From NCBI RefSeq assembly GCF_000374925.1, contig NZ_KB895542.1, forward strand, positions 1 to 64,000: a DNA stretch of 64,000 bases, read 5' to 3'. Within the stretch, counting starts at the first letter, position 1, and every line of letters begins with the position of its first letter. This stretch comes from Arthrobacter sp. 131MFCol6.1. Its GTDB lineage: Bacteria; Actinomycetota; Actinomycetes; Actinomycetales; Micrococcaceae. This document shows, piece after piece, positions 9,399 to 17,436 of this stretch. The notes under the pieces are model-generated. The model did no database searches, was not told the origin of the DNA, and saw only the letters and a program-made list of their open reading frames with translations. The translations under genes and the position numbers were made by a program.

Positions 9399-9466
9399 CG
9401 AAGTCGCCGGAGCAGTGCGGATTCGCTGGAAATTTCCGGCGTAGTCGCACGGCTCCGGCGACTTCG
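9399..9466. repeat. 15-bp inverted repeat with 38-base spacer
   Basis: CGAAGTCGCCGGAGC at 9399-9413 is matched by its exact reverse complement at 9452-9466. It lies between the permease stop and the TetR gene and could fold into a long hairpin at the 3' end of the permease mRNA. No T-run follows. Confidence 0.75.
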
Positions 9467-9485
9467 GCGTTCGGGCGGCGCTCCC

Positions 9486-9491
9486 TAAGAT
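9486..9491 (+). promoter_or_regulatory. -10 hexamer TAAGAT, leaderless TetR transcript
   Basis: TAAGAT ends 6 bases before the ATG at 9498 and no ribosome-binding site is present, as expected if transcription begins at the start codon. Confidence 0.6.
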
Positions 9492-9497
9492 GGACAC

Positions 9498-10103
9498 ATG
9501 GCCCGCCCAGCAAGACCGGAACGCAAATCAGAGTTGCTGTCGGCAATTCTCGATTACCTCATGGACAAGACCCTGGCGGAGCTGACCTTTCGGAGCCTTG
9601 CCGACGGGCTGGGCGTCAGCAGCTACGTCCTGGTGTACCACTTCGGGCACCGCGAACAGCTGATCAACGAGATCATCCGCGGCATCGAATCCCGGCTCGA
9701 CAGCATCCGCGCCACCGACGTCAGGGACATCGACCGGGACGCGTGGCGGGCCTTCCTGCTTGACTCCTGGCAGTGGACCATGGCGCAGCGCAACCGGCAC
9801 CTGGCCCGGCTTGAATTTGAGGCCACGGCGCAGGACATTGTGGCGGCGGTGCCGCGCGGCACTGCGCAGGAGCACTTCCGGATGCTGCACGAGAAGGCCC
9901 GGGACTGGCTGGTCATCCAGGGCATCCAGCCGGAATTTGCAGACACGGACGCCCGCCTGTTCACGGCCGCGTTCTACGGGCTGCAGTTCGATTTCGTCGT
10001 CAACAACCAGCCCGAGGAAGCCAGCAAGGCCTTTGAGCTGATGATGCTGGTCTTCTTCAACAACCTCGACAGGCGCCTCGCCACCGACGGCCAGCACATC
10101 TGA
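9498..10103 (+). CDS. TetR-family transcriptional regulator
   Basis: 201-residue one-component regulator. The N-terminal 60 residues form a TetR helix-turn-helix: AELTFRSLADGLGVSSYVLVYHFGHREQLINEII, with Y-H-F-G-H-R-E-Q-L in place of the commoner Y-Y-H-F-x-x-K-x-x-L. The C-terminal ligand domain is unassigned. It probably starts as a leaderless mRNA. Its target is not obvious: the flanking permease is upstream on the same strand and DUF2461 is convergent, so it may regulate itself or distant genes. Confidence 0.88.
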   Translation: MARPARPERKSELLSAILDYLMDKTLAELTFRSLADGLGVSSYVLVYHFGHREQLINEIIRGIESRLDSIRATDVRDIDRDAWRAFLLDSWQWTMAQRNRHLARLEFEATAQDIVAAVPRGTAQEHFRMLHEKARDWLVIQGIQPEFADTDARLFTAAFYGLQFDFVVNNQPEEASKAFELMMLVFFNNLDRRLATDGQHI

Positions 10104-10111
10104 GCTGAACC

Positions 10112-10777
10112 TCAGGGAGCGGCGTAGCGGCCCTCCCATTCCACGAGGGGACGCAGTTCCTCCCAGCGCCGGGCTATTTCCTCGACCGCCCCGGGCCCGG
10201 CAAGCCAGCCGGGCTGGCCCACGTTGACCCCGGCCGTGAGGGATTTGTGCTTGAGCAGCCCGGCCCTCGGATGGTCCTTGTCGAAGCCCCGCGGCACCGT
10301 CTTCAGCCGTTCGCCCTCCACCGCGAACCCTGCCGCCTCGACGTTCCGCACGATCGCCTGCAGGGCATCGCCGCTGTCGGGATCGTCCACGGCCAGGCGA
10401 AAGCGTGCCAGCTGGGCCGGAGTGTGGGTGTGGCAGCCGCCGCCGATCAGGAGGCCGTCGGCGCTGAGCTGGATATAGAAGCCCACGCCCTCGTCCACCG
10501 CAGCGAAGGCCCCCTGCGCGGTCTTATAGGGTGACTTGTCGGGCGAGAACCGGACATCCCGGTTGGGGCGAAAGAGCTTGGCCGGGCCGAATCGTGGCTC
10601 CAACTCGGCCAGCAGCTGGGTCAGTGGCCCCTTCACCGCGGCATCGTAGACAGGCTTGTGTTCCAGCCACCAGTCCCGGTTGTTGTTCTGTTCAAGATCG
10701 GCGTAGAACCGGAAGGCGTCACTTGGAATGCCTGCGAATGGAATGCCTGCGGATGGAATGCCTGCGGATGCGGTCAT
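10112..10777 (-). CDS. DUF2461 family protein
   Basis: About 221-residue soluble protein of the DUF2461 family (TIGR02453-like). Recognisable segments are FYADLEQNNNRDWWLEHKPVYD near the N-terminus, FRPNRDVRFSPDKSPYKTAQGA, and FYIQLSADGLLIGGGCH. The family is widespread but of unknown function. The ATG at 10777 is chosen because a TAGGAT hexamer ends 6 bases before it, implying a leaderless start. The first 20 residues are formed by three 15-bp tandem repeats reading (S/F)AGIP, which are not part of the family core. It converges on the TetR gene with an 8-base gap. Confidence 0.85.
   Translation of the reverse strand: MTASAGIPSAGIPFAGIPSDAFRFYADLEQNNNRDWWLEHKPVYDAAVKGPLTQLLAELEPRFGPAKLFRPNRDVRFSPDKSPYKTAQGAFAAVDEGVGFYIQLSADGLLIGGGCHTHTPAQLARFRLAVDDPDSGDALQAIVRNVEAAGFAVEGERLKTVPRGFDKDHPRAGLLKHKSLTAGVNVGQPGWLAGPGAVEEIARRWEELRPLVEWEGRYAAP
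10725..10769 (-). repeat. Three 15-bp in-frame tandem repeats at the 5' end of the DUF2461 gene
   Basis: Three copies of GGAATGCCTGCGGAT (one with a single substitution), at 10725, 10740 and 10755. They encode repeating A-G-I-P-S units right after the start codon. Confidence 0.9.
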
Positions 10778-10783
10778 GCCCAA

Positions 10784-10789
10784 ATCCTA
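10784..10789 (-). promoter_or_regulatory. -10 hexamer TAGGAT for the DUF2461 gene
   Basis: On the minus strand TAGGAT is followed by 6 bases and then the ATG at 10777, consistent with a leaderless transcript. Confidence 0.55.
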
Positions 10790-10842
10790 CGGAGCCGCGG
10801 CGCACGGTGGCGAGGGGCACGAGCACCCATGTGGATAACGGC

Positions 10843-10877
10843 AAAACGCCCCGCCACGGAAATCCGTGGCGGGGCGT
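10843..10877 (-). terminator. Terminator downstream of katA
   Basis: A 15-bp perfect inverted repeat (10846-10860 with 10863-10877) is followed by TTTT on the minus strand. It lies beyond katA and five tandem repeats, so those repeats would be transcribed as part of the katA 3' untranslated region. Confidence 0.8.
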
Positions 10878-10892
10878 CCTGTTGGCTCCAAC

Positions 10893-10962
10893 GGTCACTG
10901 ACGGCCGGTCACTGAAGGCCGGTCACCGAAAGCCGGTCACTGAAGGCCGGTCACTGGCCGCC
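10893..10962. repeat. Five 14-bp tandem repeats in the katA 3' region
   Basis: Unit GGTCACTGAAGGCC, five contiguous copies starting at 10893, 10907, 10921, 10935 and 10949; the second and fourth are identical, the others differ by one to three bases. Located between the katA stop and its terminator. Confidence 0.9.
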
Positions 10963-11009
10963 AAAGCGGCCGTCAAGGCCGGCCAGTCAGGCAACCTTCG
11001 ACGCAACGA

Positions 11010-12509
11010 TCAGACCTTGTTGGCGGCCTCGGCGTCGGACTCAACCTGGCCGGCACCGAGGTTGGCGCGCAGCTTGGCGCCGAATTCGGCGTCGACGTTG
11101 GTCCAGTACTGGATGGCGCGTTCCTTGATGTCGGCGTTCTTGACGCCGCTGACGGCGCCGGTGACGGTCTCCAGCAGGCGGGCCTTCTCGCCGTCGTTGT
11201 ACACCTCGCGGTACAGCGTGCCGGCCTGGCCGAAGTCGCCGTCCTCGGCGTGCAGGGAGTGCGCGGAGAGCGTGAGCTCGCCGTCGTTCTCCCAGCCGCC
11301 GCCTGCAACGCCGGGCTCAACGGCAGCCGGGCCGCCCACGGAGTTCGGTGCGTACACGGGAACTGACGGGGCGTTGAAGTGGTAACGCCCGGCGCCGTCC
11401 TGGCTGTAGTTGTTGACCTGGCTCTTGGGCAGGTTCACCGGGAGCTGGGCGTGGTTGGTGCCGACGCGGTAGCGGTGCGCGTCCGCGTAGGAGAAGATGC
11501 GGGCCTGCAGCATCTTGTCCGGGGAGGCGGCGATGCCGGGCACGAAGTTCGACGGCGCGAAGGTGGCCTGCTCGATCTGCGCGAAGTAGTTCTCCGGGTT
11601 CTTGTTCAGCTCCATGGTGCCGACCTTGATCAGCGGGTAGTCCGCGTGCGGCCACACCTTGGTGAGGTCGAAGGGGTTGAAGCGGTACGTCTTGGCGTCC
11701 TCGTACGGCATGACCTGGACGTGGAGGTCCCAGGAGGGGAAGTTGCCGGCGGCAATGTTTTCCTGGAGGTCGCGGATGTAGAAGTCGCCGTCGGCGCCGG
11801 CGAGGGCCTCGGCCTCGTCACCGGTCATGGACTTGACGCCCTGGTTGGACTTGAAGTGGTACTTGACCCAGAACCGCTCGCCCTCGGCGTTGATCCACTG
11901 GTAGGTGTGCGAGCCGTAGCCCTGCATTTCACGCCAGGAGGCCGGCAGGCCACGGTCACCCATGAGCCAGGTGACCTGGTGGGCGGACTCGGGGGAGAGG
12001 GTCCAGAAGTCCCACTGCATGTCGGCGTCGCGCAGGTGGCTGCCGGGGAGGCGCTTCTGGGAGTGGATGAAGTCCGGGAACTTGATGCCGTCGCGGATGA
12101 AGAACACCGGAGTGTTGTTGCCGACGAGGTCATAGTTGCCCTCGGTGGTGTAGAACTTCACGGCGAAACCGCGGGGGTCGCGCCACGTGTCGGGGGAGCC
12201 TGCCTCGCCGGCAACGGAGGAGAAACGGATGAGCATGTCCGTCTCAACACCGGGCTGGAACAGTGCGGCCTTGGTGTACTTCGAGACGTCCTCTGTGGTC
12301 TTGAAGGTACCGAAGGCGCCACCGCCCTTGGCGTGCACGACGCGCTCCGGGACGCGCTCGCGGTTGAACTGCGCGAGCTTCTCGATCAGGTAGTGATCGG
12401 TCAGGATGATCGCGCCGTCGGCGCCGACGGACTTGGAGTGGGCGTCGGAAGTGACGGGAGCCCCGGACTGTGTCGTGGACACGGCGGGCGCAGAGATGAT
12501 CTCAGTCAT
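11010..12509 (-). CDS. katA: Monofunctional haem catalase
   Basis: Clade-3-size (499 residues) catalase that breaks down hydrogen peroxide in the cytoplasm. The distal catalytic His59 lies in [13 protein letters not shown], the active-site Asn is in [10 protein letters not shown] near residue 131, and the proximal haem ligand Tyr341 is in [12 protein letters not shown]. It is the second gene of a minus-strand unit with a Fur-type regulator, 22 bases downstream of that gene's stop, the arrangement known for FurA/PerR-controlled catalases. Expression is therefore expected to rise with peroxide through loss of FurA binding at the palindrome before furA. Tandem repeats and a terminator follow it. 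Confidence 0.97.
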   Translation of the reverse strand: MTEIISAPAVSTTQSGAPVTSDAHSKSVGADGAIILTDHYLIEKLAQFNRERVPERVVHAKGGGAFGTFKTTEDVSKYTKAALFQPGVETDMLIRFSSVAGEAGSPDTWRDPRGFAVKFYTTEGNYDLVGNNTPVFFIRDGIKFPDFIHSQKRLPGSHLRDADMQWDFWTLSPESAHQVTWLMGDRGLPASWREMQGYGSHTYQWINAEGERFWVKYHFKSNQGVKSMTGDEAEALAGADGDFYIRDLQENIAAGNFPSWDLHVQVMPYEDAKTYRFNPFDLTKVWPHADYPLIKVGTMELNKNPENYFAQIEQATFAPSNFVPGIAASPDKMLQARIFSYADAHRYRVGTNHAQLPVNLPKSQVNNYSQDGAGRYHFNAPSVPVYAPNSVGGPAAVEPGVAGGGWENDGELTLSAHSLHAEDGDFGQAGTLYREVYNDGEKARLLETVTGAVSGVKNADIKERAIQYWTNVDAEFGAKLRANLGAGQVESDAEAANKV

Positions 12510-12531
12510 AGTTCTCCTTGGGTTGGGTTTC

Positions 12532-13011
12532 TTAGTTTCGTTCGGAGGGAAGCTGTTGGGTGCGCTGGCAGTCCTGGCAGATGCCCTGGTACAGCACGTC
12601 CGCGATCTGGATGGTCATGGGCTTGGCGTCCGGGTTCCAGTGCGGGGTCAGGCAGGGCGCGTGGCCGACGGCGCATTCGACGTCCTCCACCCGGCCGCAG
12701 CTGATGCACACGGCATGGTGGTGGTTGTCCCCGACCCGTGTCTCGTACAGCGCGGGCGAGTGCGGGGGCTCAAAACGGCGCAACATGTGCAGATCGGTGA
12801 GATCACCGAGGACCACATAGACCGACTGGGCGGTCAGGTCCGGCAATTCCTGCCGGGCGGCGGCAAGGATTGCCTCCGCCGGCGAATGCGGGTGATGTTC
12901 GACGGCGGCCAGCACGGCCAGGCGCTGCTTGGTCACCCGGCGGCCGTGGGCACGCAGGGCGGCTGCCCATGCGTCGTGGGTGCCCGAGGAATCCGTCATA
13001 CCCTCATTCAA
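12532..13011 (-). CDS. furA: Fur-family peroxide-responsive repressor (FurA type)
   Basis: Metal-dependent repressor of the Fur/PerR family, probably the peroxide sensor for the adjacent katA. The N-terminal winged helix spans roughly residues 20-90 ([13 protein letters not shown]...[18 protein letters not shown]). The metal-binding part shows the HHHAVC motif followed by CISCG and a late CQDC, giving the two CxxC pairs of a structural zinc site. Start choice is open: TTG at 13011 has a CATAAT hexamer 6 bases before it and would be leaderless, whereas ATG at 12999 has GAGGG only one base away. Mycobacterial furA is also described as leaderless. The operator-like palindrome at 13015-13039 overlaps this promoter, pointing to autorepression. 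Confidence 0.93.
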   Translation of the reverse strand: MNEGMTDSSGTHDAWAAALRAHGRRVTKQRLAVLAAVEHHPHSPAEAILAAARQELPDLTAQSVYVVLGDLTDLHMLRRFEPPHSPALYETRVGDNHHHAVCISCGRVEDVECAVGHAPCLTPHWNPDAKPMTIQIADVLYQGICQDCQRTQQLPSERN

Positions 13012-13014
13012 GCA

Positions 13015-13039
13015 CTTATTATGACTGCCTCACAATAAG
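13015..13039. promoter_or_regulatory. FurA box overlapping the furA-katA promoter
   Basis: Inverted repeat CTTATTATGA-N5-TCACAATAAG, matching at 9 of 10 positions, 3 bases upstream of the TTG start of furA. It contains the minus-strand CATAAT hexamer (13018-13023). An AT-rich palindrome at this place fits a Fur-family operator. Confidence 0.75.
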
Positions 13040-13089
13040 GCGGGGCTAATAATGTCCGGCCGTGTCACAAGGTACTCCCGGTTCGCCAC

Positions 13090-13095
13090 TAGAGT
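13090..13095 (+). promoter_or_regulatory. -10 hexamer TAGAGT for the MFS gene
   Basis: TAGAGT ends 6 bases before the GTG at 13102; no ribosome-binding site is visible, so the mRNA is probably leaderless. Confidence 0.6.
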
Positions 13096-13101
13096 TGCCC
13101 G

Positions 13102-14373
13102 GTGGGGACATTGTTGGCGGACATTGCGCCGTTGCGTGAAAGTCCGGCCTTCCGCCGTCTGTGGCTGGGGTCCGCCGTCTCCGCCCTGGGCAGCCAGCTG
13201 ACCCTGGTGGCGGTCAGCCTGGAGGTCTACCGGCTGACCCAGGACAGCCTCTACGTGGGGCTGCTGAGCCTCTTCGCCCTGGTGCCGCTGGTCTTTGGAG
13301 GCCTCCTGGGCGGTTCGATCGCCGACGCCCACGACCGCCGCACGGTAGCCCTCCTGGCCTCGTCCGTCCTCTGGCTGACCACCGCCGCGCTGGCCCTTCA
13401 GGCATGGCTGCAGCTGGGCAACGTGTGGCTGCTCTATGCGCTCGTGGCGGTGCAGAGCGGTGCCCAGGCCATCAACCAGCCGGCCCGCAGCGCCATCATC
13501 CCGGTGCTGGTGCGCAAGGAGTTGCTGCCGGCGGCGAATGCCCTGAGCATGATGATTTTCGGGCTGACCATGACCGCCGGCCCGCTGCTGGCCGGCGTGC
13601 TCGTGGCGTCGGTCGGGTTCGGCTGGACGTACACGATCGACGTCGTCAGCTTTGCGTTTGCGTTCTGGGCTCTCCTGAAACTGCCTTCCATGCCGCCGGG
13701 CGAGCACGCCAGACCGGCCGGGCTGCGTTCCGTGGTGGAGGGTTTCCGTTTCCTGGGCACCCGGCCCAACCTCCGCATGACGTTCGTGATCGACCTCGTG
13801 GCCATGGTCTTTGCCCAGCCCCGGGCGCTCCTGCCGGCCATCGGCGCGTTGATGATCGGCGGCGGTGAGGCCACGGTGGGGATCCTGTTGGCCTCGATGG
13901 CCGTGGGGGCGTTCCTGGCCGGCCTGTTCTCGGGGCCGCTGGGCGGCGTCCGCCGGCAGGGCGCCGCGGTGGTGTGGTCCGTGATGGGCTGGGGCGGCTC
14001 GGTGGCGGCCTTCGGCCTGGTGGTGGTCCTGGCCGGTCATTCCGGCGACGACGGCGTGGGTGTGTGGCTTTTGCCGGCCGCCCTGTGCTGCGCGCTGGCC
14101 GGCATCGCGGATTCCGTGAGCGCCGTCTTCCGGACCACCATCCTGCAGGCCTCCACCCCGGACCACCTGCGCGGGCGGCTGCAGGGCGTCTTTGTGGTGG
14201 TGGTTGCCGGCGGACCCCGGATCGGGGACATGCTGGCAGGCGGCGCGACTAAACTTTTGAACGAGGGCTGGGTCCTGCTGCTCGGCGGCATGTTGTGCAT
14301 AGCCGTGGCCTGGACATTGGCCCGCCAGCAGTGCGGATTCCTGCGGTACGACGCGCGGAACCCGGTACCGTAG
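13102..14373 (+). CDS. MFS transporter (EntS-like, MFS_3)
   Basis: 423-residue major facilitator with about 12 hydrophobic segments, most like the EntS/MFS_3 group of exporters. The loop 2-3 signature appears as GGSIADAHDRRTVALL near residues 72-87. Family members export siderophores or drugs. The GTG start follows a TAGAGT hexamer by 6 bases. The gene is divergent from furA-katA with about 90 bp between start codons, so the FurA palindrome could in principle affect it too, but the distance to its own -10 (about 50 bp) makes this only a possibility. Substrate unknown. Confidence 0.85.
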   Translation: MGTLLADIAPLRESPAFRRLWLGSAVSALGSQLTLVAVSLEVYRLTQDSLYVGLLSLFALVPLVFGGLLGGSIADAHDRRTVALLASSVLWLTTAALALQAWLQLGNVWLLYALVAVQSGAQAINQPARSAIIPVLVRKELLPAANALSMMIFGLTMTAGPLLAGVLVASVGFGWTYTIDVVSFAFAFWALLKLPSMPPGEHARPAGLRSVVEGFRFLGTRPNLRMTFVIDLVAMVFAQPRALLPAIGALMIGGGEATVGILLASMAVGAFLAGLFSGPLGGVRRQGAAVVWSVMGWGGSVAAFGLVVVLAGHSGDDGVGVWLLPAALCCALAGIADSVSAVFRTTILQASTPDHLRGRLQGVFVVVVAGGPRIGDMLAGGATKLLNEGWVLLLGGMLCIAVAWTLARQQCGFLRYDARNPVP

Positions 14374-14443
14374 CGGTTCGTTTTCCTTGGTAGGTCAGTG
14401 AAATACAGGGCATCAGCTTGCAGTACACGGATCAGGAGGACCA

Positions 14444-15313
14444 GTGCACAAGCATCACAACGGACTGAAGACCGCGGCGCTGTTCGGCGTGCTGTGGGCG
14501 GTCCTGCTGGGCCTGGGGGCGTTCATCGCCGCGGGGACCCGCAGTGCCGCGCCGATCTGGATCATGGCCCTGATCGGCGTCGCCACCACGGCCTACGGGT
14601 ACTGGAACAGCGACAAGCTCGCCATCCGTGCCATGCAGGCCTACCCCGTCACGGAGGCCGAGGCGCCCCAGCTGTACCAGATCGTCCGCGAGCTGTCCGG
14701 CCGGGCCAATCAGCCGATGCCGCGCATCTACGTCTCGCCCACCATGGCGCCGAATGCCTTCGCCACCGGCCGGAACCCGCAGAACGCGGCCGTCTGCTGC
14801 ACCGAAGGCATCATGCGGCTGCTGGATGCCCGCGAACTGCGCGGCGTCCTCGGCCATGAACTGATGCACGTCTACAACCGGGACATCCTGACGGCGTCGG
14901 TGGCCGCCGCCGTCGCCGGCGTCATCACCTCGGTGGCGCAGATGATGCTGCTGTTCGGCGGCGGGGACCGCCGCAACGCGAACCCCTTCGCCGCCATCGC
15001 CATGGCACTGCTGGCCCCGTTCGCCGCGTCCCTGATCCAGATGGCCATCTCGCGTACACGGGAGTACGACGCCGACGAGGACGGCTCGTCGCTGACCGGA
15101 GATCCGCTGGCGCTCGCCTCCGCCCTGCGCAAGATCGAGCAGGGCGTGCAGCTGGCCCCGCTGCCGCAGGATCAGCGGCTGGTCAACGCCTCGCACATGA
15201 TGATCGCCAATCCGTTCAAAGGCGGAGGCGTGGCCAAGATGTTCTCCACCCACCCGCCGATGGCCGAACGGATCGGGCGGCTGGAGCGGATGGCCGGCCG
15301 GCAGCTCCACTGA
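14444..15313 (+). CDS. htpX: HtpX-like membrane zinc metalloprotease
   Basis: Membrane-bound M48 metalloprotease involved in quality control of membrane proteins. Two N-terminal hydrophobic segments (about residues 10-30 and 35-52) are followed by the cytoplasmic catalytic domain with HELMH at residues 138-142 and the third zinc ligand in REYDADEDG near residue 205. Two more hydrophobic stretches lie after the HExxH motif. Length 289 is normal. The GTG start has AGGAGGA upstream. The C-terminal FSTHPPMAERIGRLERM is typical of HtpX. It is followed by a strong bidirectional terminator shared with yajQ. Confidence 0.95.
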   Translation: MHKHHNGLKTAALFGVLWAVLLGLGAFIAAGTRSAAPIWIMALIGVATTAYGYWNSDKLAIRAMQAYPVTEAEAPQLYQIVRELSGRANQPMPRIYVSPTMAPNAFATGRNPQNAAVCCTEGIMRLLDARELRGVLGHELMHVYNRDILTASVAAAVAGVITSVAQMMLLFGGGDRRNANPFAAIAMALLAPFAASLIQMAISRTREYDADEDGSSLTGDPLALASALRKIEQGVQLAPLPQDQRLVNASHMMIANPFKGGGVAKMFSTHPPMAERIGRLERMAGRQLH

Positions 15314-15356
15314 AGCTGGCTGCGGGTCTGGCGATGCGCGAATAATTCCGTGACAC

Positions 15357-15404
15357 GCAAAAGGGCTGGCGACACCGGAATACCGGTGTCGCCAGCCCTT
15401 TTGC
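15357..15404. terminator. Bidirectional terminator between htpX and yajQ
   Basis: A 22-bp perfect stem (GCAAAAGGGCTGGCGACACC plus GG) with an AATA loop, A-rich on one side and T-rich on the other. It serves the convergent htpX (+) and yajQ (-) genes. Confidence 0.9.
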
Positions 15405-15438
15405 GCGTCGTGCGGAACTTTGCGCCGCGGACGGGCAG

Positions 15439-15930
15439 CTAGCTGCGGAAGTTCACGAACTGCAGGTCGGCCTCGTCGAAGCCCTTCAGCAGGTTCATGG
15501 TCTCCTGCAGGTCATCGCGGGACTTCGACGTCACGCGGAGCTCGTCGCCCTGGATCTGTGACTTGACGGACTTGGGGGCCTCGTCCCGGATCAGCTTGTT
15601 GATCTTCTTCGCGAGGTCCTGGGCGATGCCCTCCTTGATGGAGGCCTCGAGCCGGAATTCCTTACCGGAGGCGTAGGGCTCGCCGGTGTCGAGGGATTTG
15701 AGCGAAATGCCGCGTCGGATGAGCTTGGACTGCAGCACATCGAGCACTGCGAGCACGCGTTCCTCGGAGTTGGCCTTCATCAGGATCTTCTCGCCGCTGA
15801 AATCGACCTCGGCGCCGACGCCCTTGAAGTCGTAGCGCTGGGCAATTTCCTTCTGCGCCTGGTTCAGCGCGTTGGCGACTTCCTGCTTGTCTACCTTGCT
15901 GACGACGTCGAACGTGGATTCGCCTGCCAT
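15439..15930 (-). CDS. yajQ: YajQ family nucleotide-binding protein
   Basis: 163-residue cytoplasmic protein of the YajQ family (UPF0234). The start MAGESTFDVVSKVDKQEVANAL, the DFSGEKI segment and the C-terminal KSQIQGDELRVTSKSRDDLQ are all characteristic. The fold binds nucleotides; in Xanthomonas a homologue is a cyclic-di-GMP effector, and others bind tRNA or phage regulators. No function specific to actinobacteria is established. An EAL-domain protein 3 kb away is the only cyclic-di-GMP-related gene in the window; no direct link is implied. The ATG has AGGAGG just upstream. Confidence 0.94.
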   Translation of the reverse strand: MAGESTFDVVSKVDKQEVANALNQAQKEIAQRYDFKGVGAEVDFSGEKILMKANSEERVLAVLDVLQSKLIRRGISLKSLDTGEPYASGKEFRLEASIKEGIAQDLAKKINKLIRDEAPKSVKSQIQGDELRVTSKSRDDLQETMNLLKGFDEADLQFVNFRS

Positions 15931-16126
15931 GACTTTCCTCCTGATGGTTGCCGGGTGCCTGCGTGGGGCCGGGATGTCTGCATTCCAGACTAGTACGGAT
16001 GCCCCCGAAGTGGCGGCCGGGCTTGCGTCCCGGGTTTCACAGTCCGCTCATGGCTCAATCACGGCGGGAACGAAGCCGGGCTGGCCAGAGTTGCAAGAGT
16101 TGGAACCGCTGCTGAAAGGCAAGAAC

Positions 16127-16381
16127 ATGCACCAAAAGGCCGTCCGCTACGTAAACCGCACCACCGCCGCCGCTGCCAGCACCCTGGCCGCGACGGCGAG
16201 CTCCGTTGCCGCCGCCGCGCTGGCGGCGTCCATCATCCTGAGCCCGGCTGCCGACGCATCAGTCCGCATGGACGGGGTCCACACGGACCTGGCCCGTGCC
16301 GTCCAGCTGAACCAGGTCACCGCCGAGCAGGCGGCCCGATTCGAGGCAAGGCTGGCGGGGCGGATTCTCGGCGAGGCCTGA
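16127..16381 (+). CDS. Small Ala-rich protein with N-terminal hydrophobic segment
   Basis: Predicted 84-residue protein; I do not recognise the family. A basic start (MHQKAVRYVNR) precedes a long alanine-rich hydrophobic stretch (about residues 13-43) ending in SPAADA, which resembles a signal peptide or membrane anchor. The remaining 40 residues are mildly amphipathic. The ATG at 16127 has GAAAGG at a good distance; longer in-frame starts overlap the yajQ promoter and are unlikely. Codon use is GC3-rich. It stands alone upstream of tRNA-Tyr. Could be a small secreted protein; confidence is modest because of low complexity. Confidence 0.5.
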   Translation: MHQKAVRYVNRTTAAAASTLAATASSVAAAALAASIILSPAADASVRMDGVHTDLARAVQLNQVTAEQAARFEARLAGRILGEA

Positions 16382-16553
16382 AATTCCGCGGATTTTGGCC
16401 CATTTTTGGCCCTTTTTTGATCCACTGAAGCGCCGATTCGATTCTTCGGCGGAAGTTCTGTAAAGTTGTCTTGCCCGCGGGTGCTGGAAGCGGAACGGAC
16501 TGGAAACAGGCGTTCCGGGACTGGAAACCGCGAGTGATCTTCTTTTGAAGTTC

Positions 16554-16635
16554 GGCAGATTACCCGAGCGGCCAAAGGGGGCTGACTGTAAATCAGCTGG
16601 CAACGCCTACGGGGGTTCGAATCCCTCATCTGCCA
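16554..16635 (+). tRNA. tRNA-Tyr (GTA)
   Basis: Acceptor stem GGCAGAT (16554-16560) pairs with ATCTGCC (16628-16634), discriminator A at 16635. Anticodon GTA at 16588-16590 in a 7-base loop closed by GCTGA/TCAGC. The long variable arm is typical of bacterial tRNA-Tyr, and the T loop GGTTCGAATCC is canonical. CCA is not encoded. Confidence 0.97.
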
Positions 16636-16642
16636 CCCTTGG

Positions 16643-16679
16643 AAAAGCCTCCGGAACCATTAGGTTCCGGAGGCTTTTT
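16643..16679. terminator. Terminator between tRNA-Tyr and the LysM gene
   Basis: AAAAGCCTCCGGAACC, loop ATTA, then its reverse complement and a T-run. Symmetric, so it can end both the tRNA transcript (+) and the LysM lipoprotein gene (-). Confidence 0.9.
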
Positions 16680-16738
16680 CTTTGTCCCCGGCTCAATGGC
16701 CCGGCTCCACGGTGCAAAGGCCTGTCTCAAGGCCCTGC

Positions 16739-17377
16739 TCAGTCGATCGGTGGATTTGGAATGGCCACCGTCGCACCGGCGGGCGGAATCCATTCGCCGC
16801 CCGTCAACAGGTCCAGGTTGGCTATCCGCAGGGCATAAAGCGGAACGCCGTAGCGGCTCGCGATGCCCGCGGGAGTGTCTCCGGCGCTCGCCCGGTACAG
16901 GAGCCGTCCCTGTCCGTCCTGCCCGGTCACGCTGCCGCCGGCCCCCAACTGGGGCACGTCCACCCCTCTGAGGTCGATGATCGCTCCGGCGGCAACGGAC
17001 TCCGCTTCGTTGAAGCTCCTGAGGATCTCCGGAGTCATCCGGAAGTGGGCGGCGATGCCCTCCCAGGTGTCGCCGTCGACGGCCGTGTAGCGCATCGGCT
17101 GGAGGAATCCGTTCAATTCGGTCGTCCCCTGCAGGCCTCCGGACGCCGGGGATGTTGCGGGGGCGGACACCGCCGGCCGCCCCGCCGACACTCCGCCCGG
17201 GGCATCCGTGCCGGAAGAACAGGCTGCCAACAGAATGGCGAGAGCCGCCGCGAGAACCGCGGCAAGAAGAACTGCGGCGGCCGGCCGGACCCGATGTGCA
17301 CCGGAATCGAGATTCACCCTGGGTGTCCTGACGCTCGGGGCCTCCCCCCGAGGCCCGTTGCGCCAATTATTCCACAC
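16739..17377 (-). CDS. LysM-domain lipoprotein
   Basis: 212-residue predicted lipoprotein. After a basic leader, a hydrophobic helix (about residues 33-50) ends in the lipobox LLAAC, so the mature protein would be lipid-anchored at Cys52 outside the membrane. A Ser/Ala/Pro-rich linker leads to two LysM-like modules: one around residues 95-140 (YTAVDGDTWEGIAAHFRMTPEILRSFN) and one around 160-205 (YRASAGDTPAGIASRYGVPLYALRIAN). LysM modules bind peptidoglycan, so the protein may bridge membrane and wall. No enzymatic domain is visible. The GTG start is uncertain. Divergent from the DinB gene. Confidence 0.8.
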   Translation of the reverse strand: MWNNWRNGPRGEAPSVRTPRVNLDSGAHRVRPAAAVLLAAVLAAALAILLAACSSGTDAPGGVSAGRPAVSAPATSPASGGLQGTTELNGFLQPMRYTAVDGDTWEGIAAHFRMTPEILRSFNEAESVAAGAIIDLRGVDVPQLGAGGSVTGQDGQGRLLYRASAGDTPAGIASRYGVPLYALRIANLDLLTGGEWIPPAGATVAIPNPPID

Positions 17378-17423
17378 GTTTTATGAAACCTCGCGTACCG
17401 GCAGGCAGCGCCCGCACGTTCGG

Positions 17424-17429
17424 TATAGT
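17424..17429 (+). promoter_or_regulatory. -10 hexamer TATAGT for the DinB gene
   Basis: TATAGT ends 7 bases before the ATG at 17437 and there is no ribosome-binding site. This supports 17437 over the in-frame ATG at 17383. Confidence 0.6.
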
Positions 17430-17436
17430 GCCGGTC

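Noticed and set aside
10893..10962. Possible CRISPR array
   Set aside because: The 14-bp units are directly adjacent with no spacers and there are no cas genes.
10531..11385. 284-codon plus-strand open frame over DUF2461 start, repeats and katA end
   Set aside because: Runs through a terminator, tandem repeats and the antisense of katA; composition is not protein-like.
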